Source: Desulfuromusa sp. (GTDB taxonomy: Bacteria; Desulfobacterota; Desulfuromonadia; Desulfuromonadales; Geopsychrobacteraceae). Taken from it: a stretch of DNA of 19,752 bases. Positions 1-9,061 of this stretch are shown piece by piece. The DNA lies in assembly GCA_029933365.1 (NCBI GenBank), contig JAOZOH010000050.1, positions 1-19,752 on the forward strand, given 5' to 3'. The position numbers were made by a program, and so were the translations under genes. Each line of letters begins with the position of its first letter. Within the stretch, counting starts at the first letter, position 1. A model generated the notes under the pieces. It was not told the origin of the DNA and ran no database searches. It worked only from the letters and a program-made list of their open reading frames with translations.

Positions 1-973
1 AAATCCAGAGAAAATTGTTCGACCCATTTTGTCCCGCTCCCAGAGGCGGATTTTTCCCCGCACCCCAAAGAAAATCTGAACGACCGATGGGGATGCAATC
101 GCTCCCTCTCACCGGACGGGCTATTTGCAACCGATAGAGACTCTTCTTCCAGATCGGGGTTAAACGAGATCCACAGGGATCAGAACCCGTATCGAAGAGC
201 AACATCTCCCGTCCCAGTTTGAATAACATTCGTGCTGCCAGACCCGCATTGGCCGTTGTGTCATCCCGCCCTTCGATAGAACCCGTCAGCGGGTAAGACC
301 CACCCCATGACCCCATACACCAAAACAGTGGATCGAGCGGATAGCCAGCATTGGCAGCAGTACTGTCCGGGATGCACGACAGTTGTGAAACCGGATTGGC
401 AAACAGCAACGCCTCTGGATTGAGCAGAAACGCCAGGACATCGTTCGACCAGGTTGGATCGACTTCGGTCATATAGGCCAGATCAAAATCCTCATCCTCC
501 AGACAGGGAAAATCGGCAAACAGGTTCATCAACTGAAATATTGGCAGAATATAGTAATGAGCCTGCTGAAAAATCTTCGACCCATCATGTGCCGCAGAAT
601 CGGACTTCGATCCATTCAGGAACCCCGGTTGGGGATTTGCCATCTGGGTTCCCAGAGAAGGAAAGCAGTAAGCATCCTGCACCGTCTCGATCATCCGTGC
701 TGGCTCATAAAAGCTCACCGTCACCCCGATAGTCACCGAACCACCGCTGAGGCAGGCACAGACTGGTGGCGACCGGTCTTCCGGTGGAGTATTCCCTTGC
801 ATATTCCCTAGTGTCAGTCGTCCCCCAAACTGAACCGGGAAGATGCAACTCCAACAAATGTCCGCTACCGGATTGAGCGGTCGGGATCGACAGATCGCCC
901 ATCCTGTCGAACCCAGACAAAGAATCAGCACCAGCGACAATGCACTCCGGGTTAATATCCTGGTCATACTCAT
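1..973 (-). CDS. traU: Conjugal transfer pilus assembly protein TraU (3' end cut by window edge)
   Basis: Periplasmic factor of F-type systems needed for pilus assembly and DNA transfer. I translated this frame by hand from the reverse strand: it is open from ATG 973 to base 1 (324 codons), close to the usual TraU length of about 330, so only the last few residues are missing. Residues 1-26 form a signal peptide ending near TGWA. A family-typical cysteine motif follows (ICWSCIFPVQFGG, about residues 40-52), and later LFWCMGSWGGSYPLTG. Cysteines are numerous, which fits the Dsb-like gene upstream in the operon. The start overlaps the TraW stop as ATGA (970-973), so translation is probably coupled. 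Identification is strong; the C-terminus cannot be seen. Confidence 0.93.
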   Translation of the reverse strand, partial: MSMTRILTRSALSLVLILCLGSTGWAICRSRPLNPVADICWSCIFPVQFGGRLTLGNMQGNTPPEDRSPPVCACLSGGSVTIGVTVSFYEPARMIETVQDAYCFPSLGTQMANPQPGFLNGSKSDSAAHDGSKIFQQAHYYILPIFQLMNLFADFPCLEDEDFDLAYMTEVDPTWSNDVLAFLLNPEALLFANPVSQLSCIPDSTAANAGYPLDPLFWCMGSWGGSYPLTGSIEGRDDTTANAGLAARMLFKLGREMLLFDTGSDPCGSRLTPIWKKSLYRLQIARPVRGSDCIPIGRSDFLWGAGKNPPLGAGQNGSNNFLWI

Positions 974-1575
974 TTTTCCCTCTCCACCTTAACTTCCTCA
1001 ACCTCCATCAGCTTGTCCTGACAACGGATGATCGACGGTGTTACCTGCAGATGAAACCGTGCAACGATCTGCGGAGTTGCGTAGTAAACCAAGTGATTCA
1101 GTCCCTTCCCGACATCAACGAAAGAGCCGCCAGATAGCAGTAGCACCGTGTCCGACTTTGACAGCAGCCCGGATGTTTTTAGCCAAGAGACTTGAAGCGG
1201 ATCTTCGCCGTTAAAAACAACCAGCGTCTGATTAAAAGGGAGGTAGTCGAGGGGATTGAACCGATACCCTTTTGGGTAGAGAATCCCCCCTTTTCCGTCC
1301 GGGATGTCAAACCCCAAGGTGTAAGTCATATCCACCAGAAACGATCTATCTTTAACTGCCCGAGGCAGCCATGGTAAACCCTGTGGCCGGAACTTTTCCG
1401 GTTTGATCCTGTCCAGTTTCGACCTCCAGTTGATCTGTGCTGCCCGCTCCTGGACCTCCTCCAGGGCATCCCGTTCAATGATTGGGTAAGTCCTCCCAAC
1501 TGTCCCCAGGACACGAGCCAGTCCCGGTTGAACCGTGACCAGCAACAGAACAGAGATTAAAACCAAATGTTTCAT
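970..1575 (-). CDS. traW: Type-F conjugative transfer protein TraW
   Basis: Periplasmic protein that works with TraU and TrbC in F-pilus assembly. The product has 201 residues, near the usual 200-210. It starts with a signal peptide (MKHLVLISVLLLVTVQPGLA). Two family signatures are visible: near residue 30 the segment YPIIERDALE, and around 85-120 the VDMTYTLGFDIPDG and FNPLDYLPFNQTLVVFNG blocks, typical of TraW where the F protein also has RINPLDYVPF. There is no clear ribosome-binding site; the ATG overlaps the stop of the upstream TraN-like gene (ATGA at 1572-1575), so coupling is likely. No fused TrbC domain is seen at the N-terminus, unlike some TraW proteins. Confidence 0.93.
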   Translation of the reverse strand: MKHLVLISVLLLVTVQPGLARVLGTVGRTYPIIERDALEEVQERAAQINWRSKLDRIKPEKFRPQGLPWLPRAVKDRSFLVDMTYTLGFDIPDGKGGILYPKGYRFNPLDYLPFNQTLVVFNGEDPLQVSWLKTSGLLSKSDTVLLLSGGSFVDVGKGLNHLVYYATPQIVARFHLQVTPSIIRCQDKLMEVEEVKVEREK

Positions 1576-3077
1576 GGGCGGGTCTGCTCATAATGGTTCT
1601 GGATCCCGTGCTGAATCCTTTGTTCCACGTCCTCAATGTTCTGGTTCATCCCGTCCATGATGTCGCCGAAGTATTCTGTCAGGTCGATCTTCGCAAAATC
1701 GAGTTGCTGGAACTCCTCCGCAGTGAAACCACGACAATGGGGATGCTTCGGTGATCCCCAGCCACCGGAAGGGCCGAACGCTTTTAGCTGGGGTCGGCCC
1801 TGTTCGGCTACGATCCGGGCCATTTTTGAGTTAAAACAACAAAATCGTTTTTGCTTTTGCACACACCCGATCCATTTTATTTTCTTGGCACACCGTTTCC
1901 CCAAATAATGACAATAACCAGACTCACTAAAGATAGCGGCCTCTATCTCCTTTTTCTTGCACCCGTTGCCGTACAACACCCTGATCGCTACTGCAACTGC
2001 GACAGCGACGGCAATGGTTGTCGGATTTATCAGTACCGAGGTGTATCCCTGAAGACCGGCACTGACCGCCGCTTCGCCACCCTGAGCATAACCAGCCGCC
2101 ATGACCCCCTCAGCCATCTCTGATCCCGCCGCAAAGGTTGTAACCGTTGCTCCCGTTGAAGAAGCTACGGTGACAACTCCGGTCGCTGACGCTGATGCCG
2201 TCATCGCACCGGTGCCAATCTGATAGGAATAGTAGGCTACCTTTGACAACTGATAGACCGTCTTGGCAGCAGAGACATAAGTCGAATATTTGTTGCCGGT
2301 CTTGGAGTCAGTGATTGTGGCATCACTGTCGCAGCAATCATTTAAGAGTCCAACCTGGTATCCAGGTGGGCGACAACCAGCCGATTTGCCAGTGAAGATA
2401 TATAACTCTCCCAAGCAGGTTCCATACTCATCAACCTCCCCGTCATCACGCAGATAGGAGTCGTCCGGCGGCGGCAGAATGACCTCATTTTGAGCATCCT
2501 GCATATCCACACAGTGATGAGGCGAACACTGCGGAACTGCCCCCCCGGTATCGAAGCAGGTGCCGTTGCCTAGCGGACAACTGTAAATGGATTCACACAT
2601 GCCGGTGGTCGGATTGTAGGTGCCAACGGCGCACTTCTGCGAGAACGTATAGGGAGTGGTGCAGACACCCGTTGCTGAATCAAACTGCCCGGAACCGCAA
2701 TCGGGCGGGGATGATGTCCCCGTCGAATCATTGATACACCCCTTTGCTACAGCATCCCAGTTCGTCTCAGCCGGACAGACAGGTTCCTTTTCGCAGCGGT
2801 CTGTCGTCGTTACATAGCTATAGTCTGGATCAAGGCACTCCTTGATTGGCTGAATCGGGGGATCTAGTTTACAGTTGATCGTCTGAAAGGGACAAAGATC
2901 ACCTGCTTCCGGTCCATTGTGAACCGGATAGTTGGTACAGGTAACAATTTCGTTCTGGGTATCAACAAACCCGTCATGGTTTAAGTCGACTCCGCAGGAT
3001 GTCGCCGCCAGTAGATTGATCGGCAGAGTCGCCGCAATAAAACAGACCAGAACCAGAATCGTCGTCAGTTTTTTCAT
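1572..3077 (-). CDS. traN: TraN-like mating-pair stabilisation protein carrying the conserved TraN C-terminal domain
   Basis: TraN is an outer-membrane, cysteine-rich adhesin that stabilises mating pairs. This 501-residue product has a signal peptide (1-25), about 30 cysteines, and the conserved TraN C-terminal block: SGYCHYLGKRCAKKI (386-400), FCCFNSKMARIVAEQGRPQL (412-431), GGWGSPKHPHCRGFTAEEF (438-456) and LDFAKIDLTEYFGDI (459-473). Residues 31-39 read DLNHDGFVD, a DxNxDGxxD calcium-loop pattern as in dockerins and EF-hands. Residues 270-365 are an Ala/Gly/Val-rich hydrophobic stretch, including an AVAVAVAVA run, that could touch membrane. The start overlaps the stop of the other TraN-like gene (ATGA, 3074-3077), with only a weak GGGG upstream. 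Odd: the N-terminal half of a usual long TraN seems to lie in that separate upstream gene, and both lie before traW/traU rather than after them. Confidence 0.85.
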   Translation of the reverse strand: MKKLTTILVLVCFIAATLPINLLAATSCGVDLNHDGFVDTQNEIVTCTNYPVHNGPEAGDLCPFQTINCKLDPPIQPIKECLDPDYSYVTTTDRCEKEPVCPAETNWDAVAKGCINDSTGTSSPPDCGSGQFDSATGVCTTPYTFSQKCAVGTYNPTTGMCESIYSCPLGNGTCFDTGGAVPQCSPHHCVDMQDAQNEVILPPPDDSYLRDDGEVDEYGTCLGELYIFTGKSAGCRPPGYQVGLLNDCCDSDATITDSKTGNKYSTYVSAAKTVYQLSKVAYYSYQIGTGAMTASASATGVVTVASSTGATVTTFAAGSEMAEGVMAAGYAQGGEAAVSAGLQGYTSVLINPTTIAVAVAVAVAIRVLYGNGCKKKEIEAAIFSESGYCHYLGKRCAKKIKWIGCVQKQKRFCCFNSKMARIVAEQGRPQLKAFGPSGGWGSPKHPHCRGFTAEEFQQLDFAKIDLTEYFGDIMDGMNQNIEDVEQRIQHGIQNHYEQTRP

Positions 3078-5074
3078 TTTTTTACCCCATCCGAGCAGAT
3101 CATATCCTGCCCCGCCTGTCGCAACATCTGGATCACCGTTGCCGCTTCAGCAAACTCATTGAGGCACTGACAGTCCATCAGAACTTCCTCTCCAGCCTCA
3201 AGCGGACATATTCCATCGACACAACTGTGATAGAGGATGTCGTAGCTGCTGGTACTGGTATGATAGTCGTTTGATGTGCCGTATAGGGTGGCCTGGCTAT
3301 CTTCTCGCGACCGTCGGGTTTTGCAGGCAAGCTCACACTCATCAAAATCGCCAACATCCGGTAAAGTGATCGACCCGCTGAGATGAGACCAGCTTCCATC
3401 CTCCCTTAAAACCTGATCCTCGTAGGTCGAGGACCCGGCACTGATCGAATCAACAACTGTCCCGTACCGGTCGGCAGCATTTGTAAAGTCATAACTGGGA
3501 TTTGAGCAGAGATAGACTCGATCTTTGTGCCACCAATCTTGAGTGACAGCTTCGGTGCAGTTCCCTTGAGTTAAAGTCCGGGTCGACGGTAACGGAGTCA
3601 GACTGGTCGGGTTGGCATTATGAAAAGTCTGAACACCATCAACCTTTTCATCCTGAAGCTCACAATCCGTCCGCCCTTCCAGTGACGCACAGCCGTTGAT
3701 AATACTGGATGCGACAACACAACGATCCTCTTTGAGTCTGATATGGATAAAAGCGTACCCTTCACCTTCTCCTGAAACCGAAACGCGAATTTTGGTGTTG
3801 ATTTCGCCATATCTTTTGAAATAGCTGGTGACATTGACGTTAGGATTCCGGTTCCAACTGGTACTCAGTTCGCAACGTCCAGCGGTTTCCGGCGGAAAAT
3901 TATTATTCGGGCCGCTCCAGACCTTGTAATTGTCGATCCAGACCTGCATGTAGTCGTCCCATTTTGCGTGGACAATCGTTGCCGACTGGATCAGCTCCGG
4001 CTGTTTTACAAAAACCCGAAAATACCTTTCAAAAATATCGCAATGGCCACTCCAATAGTTATTTCCGATCCGCCCGAGAATAACATTGATACAGTCCGGG
4101 CCACAGAATTGCACCGCACCAGTCCCCCCCAGTGGAACGATCACATCGTTGATAGACGGTTTGGTCAAGACGATCTGCCGGTCGATTCCACAACTGCTCT
4201 GCTGCCGCTGCGGATCTAAGCCGCTGACCAGACTGTAGAGACTGCTCATGTCCCCCGCCTGACTCTGTACCTCATTCTGGACATTGGCTTGCATCGCCAT
4301 CGGATGGGTCAAAAATGTCGTCGCAACTGGTGAACCTGAATTATTCGCCCCGCTCGCACTGGTGATCCTTGATGTATCCTGACCGTAATAGGCGATTGTC
4401 ATGTCGTTTAACCGAATATCGGAGATCGTAAAGCTGCTGTTAGCCTGCTGTGCCGCTCCGACTGCCCCACCACCAAGATCCCGCAAAATAATCTGTGGAT
4501 TGTTCCAGACCAGATTGTTTCCGCAGTTGGAATTGATACAGTAACAACCCCCTAGCTGGTCGGGAGATGTCTCCTGGATAGCAACCTTGCCACTGTTCCC
4601 CGCAACCCAACGGTAATGGAGACAGTCATCCCATGTCCCAGGAGTACAGGAGATGATCCCGTTGGCACAGACCCCGGAAACCGGCACTGGAACCCGGTAG
4701 GAATAATCCGTTGACCCATCAAAATTAATATCCTCTCCAAGGATGACAGTTGAAAGATCCCCGGTTGCTCCTGGCTGGATAAAAACTTCAAGAAATTTCT
4801 TTGAACTGGGAAATGCCAACTGTGCCGAAAAAGAGCGACTTCCATCCACCGTTTCAAGTGACGAATCGGATGAAATCAGTGGGTTGATGGCAGCTTCTCT
4901 CAACCCCGACTTTGACCCGAATCGCTCTTTGACACTTCGAGCCGCCGCCTGCCCGGTCGCCTGTCCCGCAGCCACCTCCGCAGGATCGGCACTGAACACC
5001 ACTGCGGGGAACAGAGCTAGAACAACACAATTAACGGCGATACTTGTCCACCATCGCCTTGATAGCCTCGACAT
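3074..5074 (-). CDS. Large secreted TraN-like/adhesin protein of the transfer operon
   Basis: The product has 666 residues, with a signal peptide (MSRLSRRWWTSIAVNCVVLA, ending near residue 28), so it is probably periplasmic or on the outer membrane. Residues 95-130 include EDINFDGSTDY, giving DxNxDGxxD at 115-123, the same calcium-loop pattern as in the next gene. Residues 363-455 look like a beta-sandwich: KWDDYMQVWIDNYKVWSG and later YAFIHIRLKED resemble galactose-binding/PA14-like lectin folds. Cysteines are frequent in the last 220 residues. It overlaps the end of traC by 44 bases, but a good GGAGG lies 8 bases before ATG 5074. By position and composition I infer the N-terminal, receptor-facing part of a TraN system split into two genes; it lacks the TraN C-terminal motif. 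Alternatively it is an independent adhesin. Confidence 0.65.
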   Translation of the reverse strand: MSRLSRRWWTSIAVNCVVLALFPAVVFSADPAEVAAGQATGQAAARSVKERFGSKSGLREAAINPLISSDSSLETVDGSRSFSAQLAFPSSKKFLEVFIQPGATGDLSTVILGEDINFDGSTDYSYRVPVPVSGVCANGIISCTPGTWDDCLHYRWVAGNSGKVAIQETSPDQLGGCYCINSNCGNNLVWNNPQIILRDLGGGAVGAAQQANSSFTISDIRLNDMTIAYYGQDTSRITSASGANNSGSPVATTFLTHPMAMQANVQNEVQSQAGDMSSLYSLVSGLDPQRQQSSCGIDRQIVLTKPSINDVIVPLGGTGAVQFCGPDCINVILGRIGNNYWSGHCDIFERYFRVFVKQPELIQSATIVHAKWDDYMQVWIDNYKVWSGPNNNFPPETAGRCELSTSWNRNPNVNVTSYFKRYGEINTKIRVSVSGEGEGYAFIHIRLKEDRCVVASSIINGCASLEGRTDCELQDEKVDGVQTFHNANPTSLTPLPSTRTLTQGNCTEAVTQDWWHKDRVYLCSNPSYDFTNAADRYGTVVDSISAGSSTYEDQVLREDGSWSHLSGSITLPDVGDFDECELACKTRRSREDSQATLYGTSNDYHTSTSSYDILYHSCVDGICPLEAGEEVLMDCQCLNEFAEAATVIQMLRQAGQDMICSDGVKK

Positions 5075-7466
5075 AACTCAATCCTCCATGCACCATAGCT
5101 TCAATTTCAGAGATCTCGTCCGCATCGGACGTGTAAGCGTAATAACTGAATGGATCGACAATCAACCGACTCACTCCACAACCAAACGGGGTGTCCATGA
5201 AGATCTCCGAATAAACCCCTTTCCGACTCTTGACCCCCTTAAGGAGTCCCATCGTAAAAGGGTCGTAAGTGATCAACTTCTCCGCCTCAGCACGGGCAAA
5301 ATCGTGGGACTGGAGGAAGAACTTGAAAGCACTGTTCGCCCAGATCACATCACCAACCGAACCGAACTGTTTAATGTCGAGTATTGACTGGGTAACAATA
5401 TTGAAAGACCCCTTGAACTTCCTGGCGCGGCGGTAGCCCTCTTCGATAACCTCCCGGAGATGGCTCGATTTGCCGAGGAACTTCCACGCCTCGTCAAAGA
5501 TGATGAAGCGAGGATCCTGCCGATTAGAGAGATAGAGGTCCTTGGTAACAGCATTGATAATTTGCAGGGTGACGACCTTGAACAGCTCCTTCTTCTGCTC
5601 CAAATGTTCCAGTTCCAGCACGACAAAATCATCATCAGCGATATTGAACGTCGACGGGCCGTTGAAAAATCCCCCATAGGGGCCGTCCGAGGTAAAATCA
5701 GTGATATTAAAAGCCAGTTTTTCGGCAGCCTGGGCGATCTCACCGTTACTCTCACCAATCTCCTTGAAGTGAGAGAGATAGTAGTAGACATGATCGACTC
5801 CCGCCTTGGTCCCCTCGTTCTCCCAGGCCCACCAGACAGCGTTTTTCAGCAGGCTCATCTCCGTCTCAGTTGGCTCCTCAACGGTTGCGGAATAGACCAT
5901 CTGAGCGATGATCGGGGCGATGACCGGAATGTCGTGCTCCGCCTCAATGATGTTGGTAAACGGGTTGATACAGATGTTTGACTGATCGGAGAAGTCGAGG
6001 AATCGCGCCCCGGCCATGTGGGTCATTTTCTTGTAGGAGAAACCGATGTCGATGATACGGATCTTGGCACCACTGGCGAAATAGTTGGTGACCAGGTAAT
6101 TGATGAAGAAGGATTTGCCACCACCGGAGGTTGCAGCCAGAAACGCATTGTGGTTGGTTGCCCCGGAATCGAACATATCGAGGGAGGCAACTTGCCCTTT
6201 TCGTGCCAGAAAGAGCATTTCCGGTTTGCCAATCCCGGAGAAATCCCCCTGTGTCGGAGTGATGACCGAGATTGTGTCTGCCGGAACAATGTAGTCCCGC
6301 TCAATCTGGTCAACATTTTTGCCGACATTATACAATCCGAACGGTAAGGATGACACCAGCAAAATAGGGAGTATTCCCCGATCCTCCTGCATCAGATAGT
6401 TCTGATTCTCCCACAGTCGCCGTGCCCGGTCGAGGGAACTGCGGCATTTTGCTGGTTCGTCATAGACCCACATGATCGGGATGATCCGATAGAACTTTGT
6501 CCCCCGGTCAACCTCACCTGTCGCCCAGGTGTATTCCTCCTTTTTCCGCGCCAGGGACGGGGCAAACGACCCGGCACCCTGTTGGATCAGGACTGCGTTA
6601 CACTTGGCGTGAAGTTTCATCTTCTGGTCTTCCAGCAGAATCGTCAGGCTGTAAAGAAACGGGCTGGGGATCTGGTCTGCATCGCTGGAGACACCCTCCA
6701 GCCCACCAAACAGCTTATTGGTCTGTAACGGATCGACATCCTGGGGATAGTTCTTTGGCGTCAAGCTACGCCATTCTTTCTCTCCGATCTGCACATGATC
6801 GAGCTTTTTACGGATAACTGTTTCAGCAAAAATCGCCTGTTTGCGAATCGGGATATTGTCGTCATAGAGAGTCAGGTCGCCGGTTGGCTCATCGTTGAGT
6901 AACCGCCGTAACCATTCCAGTAGAGCTTCTGGACCGACCTCCTTCGGGGTCAGTCCTGCTCCACTCAGAGCCTCACCGCACATACTGCCGACTTCGACCA
7001 GATTGCACTTGCTCTCCTTGGGCCATTTGGCCGTGACGAACAAACGGAAGTTCCGCAGCACCTGACCACTCGCCCACTCTCCATTAGCTCCCTGTCGAAA
7101 ATGGTCTGTCAGTGACTGAGCAACCTCCCGAAACAACTCTTCATTCCGAACTTTCATCTGCTGATAGGTTGCCAGGATCGGCTCAATGTGCGGATCTGCA
7201 TGGAGGATGAGTTGCAGGATTGCCCCTTTCGGAAAGGGGACCCGGAGCAGCCCTTCCATTGACTGGATCGTCCGTTCACCGGCAAAGACAGTTGGGACAC
7301 ACTCCCAGAGCATGCCGATGGTATCGTCGCTGTTGAGATAGATTTTTGTTTCTGGATCATAAGCGACATAGGGGAGATAGTCGGAGAAATGATTGCGCTT
7401 GGCCGCAGCATTCAACCCGGAGTTGGTCAACCCACCATCGCCAAAAAGGAAAGAAAAGAGTGCCAT
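5031..7466 (-). CDS. traC: Type IV secretion ATPase TraC (VirB4 family)
   Basis: Cytoplasmic, inner-membrane-associated ATPase that powers pilus assembly. It has 811 residues, near the usual 800-880. The N-terminal TraC domain spans roughly 1-300, with the family-like DYLPYVAYDPETKIYLNSDD (29-48). The Walker A is AATSGGGKSFF (444-454, K451 S452): the first glycine of GxxxxGKS is alanine. Walker B is RFIIFDEAWKFL (653-664; D658, E659). Residues 676-710 (EGYRRARKFKGSFNIVTQSI then DVIWANSAFKFFLQ) match the usual VirB4 tail. Its ATG shares one base with the traV stop (TAATG at 7468-7464). The 3' end runs 44 bases into the TraN-like gene. Confidence 0.96.
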   Translation of the reverse strand: MALFSFLFGDGGLTNSGLNAAAKRNHFSDYLPYVAYDPETKIYLNSDDTIGMLWECVPTVFAGERTIQSMEGLLRVPFPKGAILQLILHADPHIEPILATYQQMKVRNEELFREVAQSLTDHFRQGANGEWASGQVLRNFRLFVTAKWPKESKCNLVEVGSMCGEALSGAGLTPKEVGPEALLEWLRRLLNDEPTGDLTLYDDNIPIRKQAIFAETVIRKKLDHVQIGEKEWRSLTPKNYPQDVDPLQTNKLFGGLEGVSSDADQIPSPFLYSLTILLEDQKMKLHAKCNAVLIQQGAGSFAPSLARKKEEYTWATGEVDRGTKFYRIIPIMWVYDEPAKCRSSLDRARRLWENQNYLMQEDRGILPILLVSSLPFGLYNVGKNVDQIERDYIVPADTISVITPTQGDFSGIGKPEMLFLARKGQVASLDMFDSGATNHNAFLAATSGGGKSFFINYLVTNYFASGAKIRIIDIGFSYKKMTHMAGARFLDFSDQSNICINPFTNIIEAEHDIPVIAPIIAQMVYSATVEEPTETEMSLLKNAVWWAWENEGTKAGVDHVYYYLSHFKEIGESNGEIAQAAEKLAFNITDFTSDGPYGGFFNGPSTFNIADDDFVVLELEHLEQKKELFKVVTLQIINAVTKDLYLSNRQDPRFIIFDEAWKFLGKSSHLREVIEEGYRRARKFKGSFNIVTQSILDIKQFGSVGDVIWANSAFKFFLQSHDFARAEAEKLITYDPFTMGLLKGVKSRKGVYSEIFMDTPFGCGVSRLIVDPFSYYAYTSDADEISEIEAMVHGGLSYVEAIKAMVDKYRR

Positions 7467-7852
7467 TATTTTCTCCCTGCAAGTGGATCGGTCAATATCC
7501 AGCGAGGACGGTCAACGAAGATATAAGCGTAGCGGAGCATATACAGCTCACTTTCTTTTCCTTCATAGGGCAGTATTAGAACCCGCATCACTTTAGGGGG
7601 GGCCACCACCGGAGTAGACGGAGCATGCAGTAGTCCCGCCATCCGGTCATAAACCGCCTGTTCATACTCGGCACTGTCCGCGCTGGCCGCTAATCCAGCG
7701 GAGAGACCTTTTGCCTCACGATAGGCCGTTTCAACATCAACGCACTTCCCCTCGGAGGTTTTTTTGCATTTAAAATCTTCTTCGTAGGGATTCAGGATCG
7801 CACAGCCAGACAGCAGTAGAACCAGCCCCAAAAGCAAAGTCAGTCGTTTCAT
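7466..7852 (-). CDS. traV: Type IV secretion outer-membrane lipoprotein TraV
   Basis: TraV is the VirB7-like lipoprotein that anchors the TraB/TraK core complex in the outer membrane. The product has 128 residues. A lipobox LLSGC places the lipidated cysteine at residue 17, followed by NPYEEDFKCKKTSEGKCVDV, the TraV signature with two further cysteines. I chose ATG 7852, 8 bases after GAGGAGG, over the in-frame TTG at 7855. It sits 3 bases after the traB stop (7856). It is shorter than F TraV (171 residues), but chromosomal and ICE homologues of similar size are common. Confidence 0.92.
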   Translation of the reverse strand: MKRLTLLLGLVLLLSGCAILNPYEEDFKCKKTSEGKCVDVETAYREAKGLSAGLAASADSAEYEQAVYDRMAGLLHAPSTPVVAPPKVMRVLILPYEGKESELYMLRYAYIFVDRPRWILTDPLAGRK

Positions 7853-7855
7853 CAA

Positions 7856-9061
7856 TCAATCCTCCTCATTCGGATTGCGGAGTGTCAGCATGGTCCCTTC
7901 CTCGATCACCAGCGTCACCTTTTTGGTTGCACCAATCTCAATCACCGGTACGGCCTGTTTCGCCAGATCAAGGTAAAAAGTCTGAACCTTATCAAACCCC
8001 TTGGAGAGTCCAGCTCCAAAGCCGTACTGAGCCGCTTTGCCCGGATCAACCGATGCTGTCGTGCCAAGGGCACTGGTCGAGGTAATCTGATTCTGGGAGG
8101 CGATGTAGTCCCCCATACCACCAAAAAAACCAGCCAGCATTGAGCGGGCAATCGCTCCGCCCATCCGGGAAACCACTCGACCCCGCAAACCTATCTTGCC
8201 GTCCTGATCCACCAGAAAGCCCTTGATCTTCTGGTCGATAACCGCCTTCCCTTCCTTGGTCACGCAGGAGAGGGAGACGGCCTGCATATTGGCCCGTTCT
8301 GTCGCCAGACTGCCGTATCCTGAAGCAATCACGAAGCACCCTTTCAGGTCAGCCTTCACATCATTCGGCAGAACCGCCAAATTTTGGATTCTCAGCAATG
8401 CCGGAACCGGATTCCCCTTGCCAGTTTCCGCCGTAGGAGCGTCCAGGCCGGAAAGCAGGGTCGCCGCCATGAAAGAGGGGGGGAGATAAATCTGCCGCTG
8501 ACCTTTTTTTTTAGTATCGGGCTGCTCAATGACCGGGACAGACACCATGCCGATCTCTCCGATCATCACCACCTCTTCAGGTGGCGGTGGAGGGCCAGGA
8601 GGAACCTGAGCCATCGCCCCTGCTGTGGGATAGATTGATCCCTCCGGCGGTGGCGGAAACGCCGGGAGAACCGATTGTGTCTCACTCTTCGAGCCGTAGG
8701 GGTCAGCCCCTGCCACCCCTTCAGCGGTGGGCTGTTGGTCGTCCGTTTTCGACATGGTGGCCTGATCCTTCGCACGATTGTCACGTTTGACCAGCTCATC
8801 GAGCCGTGCCTTCAGTTCATCCATCTGCAAATCCCGCTTCTTCTGTTCTCTCTGGCTCTTTTTATAGAGGGATTTTTGCAGGGTTGTCGCATCATCCAGC
8901 AATGAGATCGGCTTGGTTTTTTTGACCGGCGCCGGGGTCGGTTTTTTCCTCACCTGATAGGCGAATAGTGCAAACAGAATGACCCCGACAACGCACAGAG
9001 CTTTAACCGCCTTTTTCTTCTTCTCCGGCTCCAGTTTTTTCCAGGTATCTTTGAAGCTCAT
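7856..9061 (-). CDS. traB: Type IV secretion core protein TraB (VirB10 family)
   Basis: TraB spans the envelope and links the inner membrane to the outer-membrane TraK/TraV ring. The product has 401 residues (F TraB has 475). In order: short basic cytoplasmic tail (1-20), one transmembrane helix (about 21-37), a charged coiled-coil-like stretch rich in K/E/D (55-105), proline-rich segments (135-163, including PAFPPPP and PPGPPPPPEE), then a VirB10-type domain from about 190: IYLPPSFMAATLLSGLDAPT, ALLRIQNLAVLPNDVKADLKG, and the antenna-like region GRVVSRMGGAIARSMLAGFF (294-313). Its start overlaps the traK stop as ATGA (9058-9061). Confidence 0.95.
   Translation of the reverse strand: MSFKDTWKKLEPEKKKKAVKALCVVGVILFALFAYQVRKKPTPAPVKKTKPISLLDDATTLQKSLYKKSQREQKKRDLQMDELKARLDELVKRDNRAKDQATMSKTDDQQPTAEGVAGADPYGSKSETQSVLPAFPPPPEGSIYPTAGAMAQVPPGPPPPPEEVVMIGEIGMVSVPVIEQPDTKKKGQRQIYLPPSFMAATLLSGLDAPTAETGKGNPVPALLRIQNLAVLPNDVKADLKGCFVIASGYGSLATERANMQAVSLSCVTKEGKAVIDQKIKGFLVDQDGKIGLRGRVVSRMGGAIARSMLAGFFGGMGDYIASQNQITSTSALGTTASVDPGKAAQYGFGAGLSKGFDKVQTFYLDLAKQAVPVIEIGATKKVTLVIEEGTMLTLRNPNEED

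Noticed and set aside
705..1001. Minus-strand 98-codon frame near the left edge
   Set aside because: A different frame of the same strand encodes TraU with signal peptide and conserved cysteine motif over the same bases.
1572..5074. A frameshift breaking one traN gene into two
   Set aside because: The second frame has its own signal peptide and a clean ATGA start/stop junction, which a recent frameshift would not create.
4743..5387. Plus-strand open frame of 214 codons across the traC/TraN-like junction
   Set aside because: Antisense to two well-supported genes; composition is not protein-like.
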